Shown in pieces: positions 1-4,705 of a DNA stretch of 5,649 nt. Origin of the DNA: Chlamydiia bacterium (lineage in GTDB: Bacteria > Chlamydiota > Chlamydiia > Chlamydiales > SM23-39); assembly GCA_016194825.1 (NCBI GenBank), contig JACQAR010000121.1:1-5649 (forward strand). Reading direction: 5' to 3'. Each line of letters opens with the position of its first letter. Position 1 is the stretch's first letter. Under the pieces are notes generated by a model, which was not told the DNA's origin, searched no databases, and was given only the letters and a program-made list of their open reading frames with translations. The position numbers and the translations under genes were made by a program.

Positions 1-16
1 GGGAAATTCTACAATC

Positions 17-24
17 AAAAGGAG
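17..24 (+). promoter_or_regulatory. Shine-Dalgarno site of the DUF1761 gene
   Basis: AAAAGGAG lies 10 nt before the ATG at 35. It is one of the clearest ribosome binding sites in the window and fixes that start. The spacing is slightly long. No promoter can be judged because the window begins just upstream. Confidence 0.6.
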
Positions 25-34
25 TCCTTCGTTT

Positions 35-436
35 ATGGATGAATCTCTCAGTGCTGATTGGCTCGTGGTTGTGATTGCAGCAGTTCTCAATATGTTCATC
101 AATTATGTCTGGTATTCGCGCTGGTTATTCGGCACACAATGGATGTCTTTAGCAAAAATGAAAGAGAGCGATGTAAAGCCCAATGCTCGCGCCTTCATTT
201 TGTCTTTTATCGTATCGCTCATTTTGGCCTATTTCCTCTCTTGGTTTGAGCTCCATTTAGGAGTGACGACTGTGCAAGATGGACTTTTTGTCGGTTTTTG
301 CGCATGGCTCGGGTTTGTGGCTACAACGCAAATCGGTGCTGTGATCTGGTGTAAAAAGCCCTTGCGCCTCTTTTTCATCGAGTCAGGCAATCGGTTGTTG
401 TCTTTACTCGTCTTAGGCGGTATCTTAGGTGCCTGA
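35..436 (+). CDS. DUF1761-type small integral membrane protein
   Basis: This 133-residue protein is almost entirely membrane-embedded, with hydrophobic segments at about residues 10-28, 53-71, 82-104 and 118-132, so four helices are likely. The first helix runs into N-Y-V-W-Y-S-R-W-L-F-G (about 23-33) followed by a Trp. That resembles the WYs-x-x-LFG-x-x-W signature I associate with DUF1761, and the length and four-helix layout also fit. The family has no established function; no catalytic residues or transporter motif can be seen here. The ATG at 35 has a good Shine-Dalgarno site. The stop is 2 nt before the next gene, a glycosyltransferase, so the two are probably co-transcribed, though nothing shows that they work together. 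The family call comes from memory of the motif, not from a profile search. Confidence 0.75.
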   Translation: MDESLSADWLVVVIAAVLNMFINYVWYSRWLFGTQWMSLAKMKESDVKPNARAFILSFIVSLILAYFLSWFELHLGVTTVQDGLFVGFCAWLGFVATTQIGAVIWCKKPLRLFFIESGNRLLSLLVLGGILGA

Positions 437-438
437 GA

Positions 439-1776
439 ATGCCAAAAAAAGTTCTGATCATTACTTCCTCAGGTGGCGGTGGTTTGCTTCAAACAGCCAA
501 TGCTAAAGAGCAAGAAATCCGAGAAGCAGATCCGACAGCCATCATCATTAAAAAGGATATCCTCAAGGATTGGTTTGGGGGATTTTTTGGTCATCTCTTT
601 GCTGAGTTTTGGAATGTAGGGCAAAGAACAGGCCATGTATGGATCTTGAAACTGATCCTGCACGTGTTCCATCCGATCTTTGACTATACATGCTGGCCTT
701 TTGTGTTCTTTCGTGCCCTTTCCACATTTTTCCATGAAGATGTCGATCGGATCATCGACACACAACCATGCGGGACATTCCCCATTCTCCACGCGCTGCA
801 GATCTTCAATAAGAGGAGAAAAAAAACTGTATGCGTAGAGAAGGTGTTGGTCGATCTTCCCACGGCAAAGGCAACCCACTTTTTTCGAAGCATCAAACGT
901 CTCTCGCCGGGCTGTCGACAATGGATCCGCGTGGTGACGATCCCGCCTCTTTTAGAAAAGGGGGAGACGGCGCAAGAATTTTGGCTCAAACACTGCCGAT
1001 TGACCGAAGAATCGATCCAGTATGAAGAGCCTTATGTACGGACTGCTTTTCGTCGCGTGAAGGGAAAGCCACGCTCTGACAAGCCTATTTCTTTGATGGT
1101 CCGTTACAAATCGGAGCCTGAACTCGCGTGGATGAAAAAAATCTTCGGACGCAGCTCTATTGAAGCACACATTCAACCTGGTGAAATCCATTTCAAAATC
1201 CTTCCCAAAGATCGTGTCATCACTGTTTTACTCGGATCGCAGCCTGCAGCAAAAGCTACTTTGAATTATGCAAAACGGTTTTCGGAGTTGGCCCAGAACC
1301 AAAACTTAAGTGGGAATACCCATCTGTTTTTATTCCGTGAGCCGTACATAGAAGGGGAGAGTTCCTTTCTTACACAGATGGCGGAATGGCTCGATACCAT
1401 ACATCCTTATCCAGCCCATTTTTCCCTGATTCCTTTTGGCTTTCAGAGCGACGATGTCATTGCTTCTTTATTCCACCGCAGCGATCTGACTTGCACTCGT
1501 TCAGGCGGTCAGACTGCCATGGAACTCTTGAGCGTGAGTACAGGGGAGATGTGGATCCATTCTGAAACCAAGGGCAATGAAGAATTTTCCGATGAGCAGC
1601 TTTTGAAAGGAATCCCCGGTTGGGAAGCGGCGAGCGCCGTCTATTTGCAAAGAGTCCGGAATGCCAAAATCGTCACCCCTGAAATCTTTACACCTTTTGC
1701 GGAACAGTTTCTCGAGGCAAAGGCGGCGTTGGGCTCTTACACAAGTAGACGACGAGCTCCTGCCAATTTTGGGTAA
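439..1776 (+). CDS. GT-B fold glycosyltransferase, MGDG-synthase/MurG-like (GT28)
   Basis: The 445-residue protein reads as a two-domain GT-B enzyme that moves a sugar from a nucleotide donor to an acceptor, probably a lipid at the inner membrane face. N-terminal half: a first beta strand and Gly-rich loop at 4-15 (VLIITSSGGGG), hydrophobic stretches at about 68-95 that could contact membrane, then VDRIIDTQP (102-110) and VEKVLVDLP (133-141). This order matches the MGDG-synthase N-terminal domain, where the last strand normally ends in a catalytic-region Asp. C-terminal half: VITVLLGSQPAAK (260-272) replaces the GGSQGA loop of MurG, and SDLTCTRSGGQTAMELL (348-364) matches the MurG R-SG-x-T-x-x-E loop. 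After it, KGNEEFSDEQL (378-388) stands where related enzymes have a donor-contacting P-G-x-E-x-x-N. No signal peptide. The start follows the DUF1761 stop by 2 nt with a weak AGG at 427-429. Donor and acceptor cannot be read from sequence. It is not MurG itself, given its divergent motifs and its context. Its last 89 nt are antisense to the convergent downstream gene. Confidence 0.75.
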   Translation: MPKKVLIITSSGGGGLLQTANAKEQEIREADPTAIIIKKDILKDWFGGFFGHLFAEFWNVGQRTGHVWILKLILHVFHPIFDYTCWPFVFFRALSTFFHEDVDRIIDTQPCGTFPILHALQIFNKRRKKTVCVEKVLVDLPTAKATHFFRSIKRLSPGCRQWIRVVTIPPLLEKGETAQEFWLKHCRLTEESIQYEEPYVRTAFRRVKGKPRSDKPISLMVRYKSEPELAWMKKIFGRSSIEAHIQPGEIHFKILPKDRVITVLLGSQPAAKATLNYAKRFSELAQNQNLSGNTHLFLFREPYIEGESSFLTQMAEWLDTIHPYPAHFSLIPFGFQSDDVIASLFHRSDLTCTRSGGQTAMELLSVSTGEMWIHSETKGNEEFSDEQLLKGIPGWEAASAVYLQRVRNAKIVTPEIFTPFAEQFLEAKAALGSYTSRRRAPANFG

Positions 1777-2437
1777 TGATACACTCACGCACTTTATCTG
1801 AAGAAACACCGAGCTTTTTGGCAAACGGCTCGATATAGCAGAACAGCTTTCCGGCATTGTTGGCTGTGATGATGCCGCGGGAAACGCCTTCTAAAAATCG
1901 ATTCTGTTTTTTCGGAGTGACGAAATCGAAAAAACCCACTTCTGGTGAAAAAATATCCTGAACTACTTTTTTTAATGAAAAGTTCTGGCCCGGTTTTTTC
2001 AAGTGTTCGTGGAGAAATATCCTTTCTAGGAACTTGAATGGGTGAAGGTAGGTATACAAAATAGCATCATTGTCTAACATGTACTCTTCCATGCCCCACA
2101 ATTTCAGTGCAGGTAACGGAAGTCGGTGGATGGTGTCATAGACGATGTCCATTAAATCGATCCGCATCCCTCGGTTGTCTATATACGTCAATGGAAGATC
2201 GTCGTAAGCAACTGCTGTCTGGACAACTCCCGCGGGAGCAGTGAGGGTGGCCCCAAAGCCTGCAGCCCCCTCTGCGAGGGTGATTTTCCGTTTGCGGCTG
2301 CCCAAAAAGACTGTGCAGCCTGCCGCAACGCAGATCAGATTAAAGAGATTTCCTCCTAACGTTTGCCATTTAGGAGGAATGGGCTCTTCTTGTGGAATCT
2401 CACTGATTATTGGAGATTCTCCCACCGAGTCAATCAT
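1688..2437 (-). CDS. Uncharacterised HPFKFL-module protein with N-terminal hydrophobic hairpin
   Basis: This 249-residue protein has no function I recognise. Residues 1-26 are polar and Pro/Glu-rich. A hydrophobic stretch (31-46) is followed by a basic turn SRKRK (47-51) and a second Gly/Ala-rich apolar stretch (about 57-78), so a membrane hairpin is possible. The C-terminal half is paralogous to the gene just upstream: HPFKFL at 132-137, an LK pair about ten residues later, then NRFLEG (179-184), GKLFCYIEPFAKKLGVSSDKVR (197-218 region) and NWQELVVYL (224-232). These align without gaps over about 42 residues around the GKL-x-x-YI-x-x-FAK core. The start ATG overlaps the upstream TGA as ATGA, with no Shine-Dalgarno site of its own, so it is translationally coupled. 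The paralogue ends right after its LVYFL element. This protein runs 14 residues further, inside the antisense end of the glycosyltransferase gene. I associate such proteins with environmental chlamydiae, which is unverified. Host-directed export is a guess. Confidence 0.7.
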   Translation of the reverse strand: MIDSVGESPIISEIPQEEPIPPKWQTLGGNLFNLICVAAGCTVFLGSRKRKITLAEGAAGFGATLTAPAGVVQTAVAYDDLPLTYIDNRGMRIDLMDIVYDTIHRLPLPALKLWGMEEYMLDNDAILYTYLHPFKFLERIFLHEHLKKPGQNFSLKKVVQDIFSPEVGFFDFVTPKKQNRFLEGVSRGIITANNAGKLFCYIEPFAKKLGVSSDKVRECIITQNWQELVVYLCKSPTPPLPRETVPQKV

Positions 2438-2979
2438 GATTCAATGAGGAAATAGACCAGTTTTTCCCAATCGCGGTTGCTCCAATCAGAGCCGCTCCAC
2501 TGACGGTTGTCAAACAGTTGCCGAAGCATGTCAGGAGAAACATTCACCTCTTTGGCAAAATCGTCGATATAGGGATGGAGTTTTCCTTTCAGTGCTTCTC
2601 TCGATAAACTAGGTCCTAGGCCATCCATGAAGCCATTTCTTTTGAAATAATCGGAAAAGATATTGTTTTTCATGTGCTCTTTCAATCGGGGTGTTGAGAA
2701 GATGACAGCCAAAAACTTAAATGGATGCACATGATTGATCTGTGCGCCGAGCCGCCGTACATCGCTTTGTATGGTCAGAAGGGCCAATTTGCCATTTTCT
2801 CCCAGCGTAGTGATGAGTTCGTCGATCATATCTTTGTCTTCTTGAGTGCACAGTAAACTTTTATACGAGGAATCGCTGGTTTCAGCAGGGGGAATTTTGA
2901 TAATGGATGCCAGTTGCTGAAAATGGGCAGGCAGTAGGTACTGCACATATTGCTGTGGGGGGGTATAATGATCGCACAT
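2434..2979 (-). CDS. Uncharacterised HPFKFL-module protein, soluble paralogue
   Basis: A 181-residue protein with no recognised function. It appears soluble, with no strong transmembrane stretch. The N-terminal part (1-80) is probably helical and unlike its partner. The C-terminal module carries HPFKFL (85-90), LKEHM (99-103), NGFMDGLGPSLSRE (115-128), GKLHPYIDDFAKEVNVSPD (132-150) and a final DWEKLVYFLIES. The same pattern recurs in the next gene downstream, so the two are tandem paralogues. A small insertion at 158-170 (NRQW, SGSDWS, NRDW) looks like an in-frame micro-duplication absent from the partner. I chose the ATG at 2979 because GGAGG lies 4 nt upstream of it. A longer reading from a TTG at 3018 adds 13 residues without a ribosome site. 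The stop overlaps the next start as ATGA, so this is the first gene of a two-gene leftward operon. Seven consecutive C bases fall in codons 6-8. Confidence 0.72.
   Translation of the reverse strand: MCDHYTPPQQYVQYLLPAHFQQLASIIKIPPAETSDSSYKSLLCTQEDKDMIDELITTLGENGKLALLTIQSDVRRLGAQINHVHPFKFLAVIFSTPRLKEHMKNNIFSDYFKRNGFMDGLGPSLSREALKGKLHPYIDDFAKEVNVSPDMLRQLFDNRQWSGSDWSNRDWEKLVYFLIES
2964..2969 (+). promoter_or_regulatory. Candidate -10 element for the rightward kinase-like operon
   Basis: TATAAT, a perfect match to the vegetative sigma -10 hexamer, lies on the plus strand inside the first codons of the divergent gene. It would start transcription near 2975, giving a leader of roughly 90 nt before the ATG at 3069. 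No convincing -35 sits 16-18 bases upstream (ctgcac at 2941-2946), so this is weak support. Confidence 0.25.
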
Positions 2980-3068
2980 AAGTCCTCCGTTTAAAGAGGA
3001 TCTATCGTATCTCAACAAAATGTTTTATGCTACGGTTTTCTTTCTCTCTGCTATGCTGGGTTAATACT
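2980..3068. promoter_or_regulatory. Divergent intergenic region between the two duplicated gene pairs
   Basis: These 89 bases separate the leftward HPFKFL operon from the rightward kinase-like operon and must hold at least the leftward promoter. No textbook -35/-10 pair is visible. Partial -10 matches include TATGCT at 3026 and at 3052, the latter preceded by TG as in extended -10 elements. An inverted TCCTC/GAGGA (2983-3000) overlaps the leftward ribosome site. Confidence 0.4.
2984..2988 (-). promoter_or_regulatory. Shine-Dalgarno site for the first HPFKFL gene
   Basis: Read on the minus strand, GGAGG ends 4 nt before the ATG at 2979. It decides the start of this gene. A complementary TCCTC lies just upstream on the same strand (3000-2996) and could pair with GAGGA across an 8-nt loop, which would partly hide this site. 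Confidence 0.6.
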
Positions 3069-3899
3069 ATGTTTTGCCGTCTTCTTTTGTTCGTGTCTTT
3101 CTTGCTCGGCATAGGCCGCGTCTGGTATTTTTGCAAAGATGGCTTTGATTTAAGGCGTATTGGCCCCTGCTCTTTCTTGACAGTGCAGACGGCGCCCATG
3201 CATCACGAAGTAGCACAAGCGCTTGCCCAACCTTTTTTTTATTTGGGGAGAGGTCGTCAATCCTTCGTCTTTGAGAGTCAGGATCACAAATACGTGCTGA
3301 AATTGCCCCGTCTCGATCGCTACCGCACCAAGCTTTGGATGCGCTGTCTGGCAAAAAATTGGGCTCGTGCATCGACAGCGCGAAAGGAGATGAGAAAAGC
3401 ATTTGTATTCAATAGTTTTCAGATTGCAGCGCAAGAATTGCGTGAAGAGACGGCACTGCTCTATCTCCATCTGGGAAAAACAGAACATCTCCCAAAGCTT
3501 CTTCTCCATGACCGCATGGGGCGCTCTTTTTTTATTCCATTGAATGATCAGATGTTTGTTCTCCAGAGAAAGATTCCTCTCGCATTCCCTTTGCTCAAAG
3601 AGCATCTTGCTCAAAAAGATGCCCGTTCATCCCAAGAAATGGTGGACAAATTCCTCGATCTTTTGCTCATTCGGGCCAAGAAGAGGATTTTCAATCGAGA
3701 TTCCAATTTTTTCGCCAACTTTGGCTACGCAGAGGGCAAATTCTACCAAATCGATCTCGGCAGTTTTCATAAAAAAGACCAAAATGAAAAGACCTGTTTC
3801 ATGGAAGGGGTGCACCAAATCCGCAGCCTGATTGCGGAAGATGACGCACTCTGTCAGTGGCTTGATCTGCGTGCAGAGGCGCTATGCGATACACTTTAA
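3069..3899 (+). CDS. Atypical protein-kinase-like protein with N-terminal membrane anchor (first paralogue)
   Basis: From the ATG at 3069 the product has 276 residues. Residues 1-21 form a hydrophobic signal or anchor. A kinase-like core follows: FFYLGRGRQSFVF (56-68) resembles a Gly-rich loop, KYVLKL places the candidate ATP-binding Lys at K78, and E127 in a long amphipathic helix could be its salt-bridge partner. RDSNFFANFG gives candidate catalytic D211 with N213 and N217, and QIDLG gives a DFG-like metal-binding D229. The 49-residue gap between Lys and Glu is longer than in standard kinases and strongly basic. Every one of these residues falls at the same place in the next gene. I chose ATG 3069 over ATG 3027 because it makes the N-terminus and motif positions match the paralogue within one residue; neither start has a good ribosome site, and 3027 would add 14 residues. 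The substrate is unknown and activity unproven. Other possibilities are a small-molecule kinase or a pseudokinase. Confidence 0.6.
   Translation: MFCRLLLFVSFLLGIGRVWYFCKDGFDLRRIGPCSFLTVQTAPMHHEVAQALAQPFFYLGRGRQSFVFESQDHKYVLKLPRLDRYRTKLWMRCLAKNWARASTARKEMRKAFVFNSFQIAAQELREETALLYLHLGKTEHLPKLLLHDRMGRSFFIPLNDQMFVLQRKIPLAFPLLKEHLAQKDARSSQEMVDKFLDLLLIRAKKRIFNRDSNFFANFGYAEGKFYQIDLGSFHKKDQNEKTCFMEGVHQIRSLIAEDDALCQWLDLRAEALCDTL
3875..3879 (+). promoter_or_regulatory. Shine-Dalgarno site for the second kinase-like gene
   Basis: AGAGG inside the 3' end of the first kinase-like gene sits 4 nt before the ATG at 3884. It supports this start and coupled translation, since the two reading frames overlap by 16 nt. 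Confidence 0.45.
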
Positions 3900-4705
3900 G
3901 AGCGCTCTGTTTTGCCTTGCCCCTATTGTTTTTCCCGCTTGCCTATCGAGAGCTCTCCAAGGGCTTTCGGCTCGATAAACTTGTCACTCCTTGGGCACAC
4001 GGTTTTTTAGATCCATTGACCAAGGCCAGCGAGCAGCTCGTCGCCCAAGATTTTTTTTATCTCAGCCAAGGGACCCAGTCCTATGTTTTTGTCAGCCAAG
4101 ACGGGAAGTATGTGCTCAAACTCTTCCGTTTCGAAGGCTCTGCCAACCCGCTCTACTGTTTTATTCGAGAGAAAATTCGGCAAAAACCTTTGAGAATGAA
4201 CGCCAAAGAAAAAGAAAAGCGCCTCTACACAGCCTGTGAGATTGCCGGGCAGTATGCCCGGCAAGAAAGTGCCCTCATTGCCTTGCATACGGCGAAAACA
4301 GACCATATTTGGCCACGGGTTTGCCTCCATCTACCTCTTGGCAGAACGCTTTGGCTCGATCTGAACCACGCCTCCTTTGCGATCCAAGAAAAAGCGGAGA
4401 GGATTTTTGATTCTCTGAAGACCACGGCCGATCCCGATGTCATGAAACGGAAACTCTCATCCTTGCATGATCTCTTTAAGTCACGAGCTTCCAAGCATTT
4501 AGTGAATCTCGATCCAAATCTGCACCGCAATTTTGGTTTTGTAGGGGAGAGGGCCATTGAGATGGATATGGGAGCCTATATCTTCAGCGAAAATCGCCAG
4601 GCCGATTACGACCGATCTTCCCAAGTGGCCACCTGGTTGGCTAAGCATGCGCCTGTCTGGCGGGGGTATTGGGATTCTCTTCTATCAGAAAATGAGATAC
4701 AGTGA
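3884..4705 (+). CDS. Atypical protein-kinase-like protein with N-terminal signal (second paralogue)
   Basis: This 273-residue protein is a clear tandem paralogue of the preceding one. Residues 1-20 are basic then hydrophobic (MRYTLRALCF, ALPLLFFPLA), like a signal peptide or anchor. The kinase-like core runs from FFYLSQGTQSYVF (57-69), through KYVLKL with candidate Lys K79, E128 in the helix AGQYARQESAL, and NLDPNLHRNFGF with candidate D210, N212 and N216, to EMDMG with D228. The putative Gly-rich loop is poorer in glycine than in the partner, so loss of activity in this copy is possible. The insert between Lys and Glu is again long and basic. The gene starts 16 nt inside the upstream gene and its end overlaps the probable start of the lipase gene by about 14 nt. 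A perfect 10-bp inverted repeat (4242-4264) lies in the codons for the E128 helix. If the N-terminus is a true signal, the domain would lie outside the cytoplasm, where ATP is absent unless the protein reaches a host compartment. Confidence 0.62.
   Translation: MRYTLRALCFALPLLFFPLAYRELSKGFRLDKLVTPWAHGFLDPLTKASEQLVAQDFFYLSQGTQSYVFVSQDGKYVLKLFRFEGSANPLYCFIREKIRQKPLRMNAKEKEKRLYTACEIAGQYARQESALIALHTAKTDHIWPRVCLHLPLGRTLWLDLNHASFAIQEKAERIFDSLKTTADPDVMKRKLSSLHDLFKSRASKHLVNLDPNLHRNFGFVGERAIEMDMGAYIFSENRQADYDRSSQVATWLAKHAPVWRGYWDSLLSENEIQ
4242..4264. repeat. Perfect 10-bp inverted repeat with 3-nt loop inside a coding region
   Basis: TTGCCGGGCA, loop GTA, TGCCCGGCAA. The arms are perfectly complementary and GC-rich, so a stable hairpin is expected in the mRNA. 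It lies within the second kinase-like gene (codons for IAGQYARQ). No U-tract follows, so it is not a standard intrinsic terminator. Confidence 0.85.

Noticed and set aside
819..826. A8 tract in the glycosyltransferase gene
   Set aside because: It encodes ordinary Lys codons in a basic stretch (KRRKK), with no paired tract or second frame to suggest programmed frameshifting.
469..921. 150-codon open frame on the minus strand
   Set aside because: It lies wholly antisense to the glycosyltransferase, whose domain motifs span this region, and its product shows no recognisable pattern.
2227..2238. 12-bp palindrome CTCCCGCGGGAG
   Set aside because: It is short, has no loop, lies within coding sequence and does not recur in the window, so chance is sufficient.
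2980..3018. TTG-initiated 13-residue extension of the first HPFKFL protein
   Set aside because: There is no ribosome site before the TTG, while GGAGG precedes the ATG at 2979.
3150..3614. 154-codon minus-strand open frame across the first kinase-like gene
   Set aside because: The plus-strand frame has a close tandem paralogue with aligned motifs; the antisense frame has no such support.
4557..4691. 45-codon upstream extension of the lipase frame
   Set aside because: It would overlap the conserved end of the kinase-like gene by 149 nt, and the added sequence is unlike the rest of the protein.
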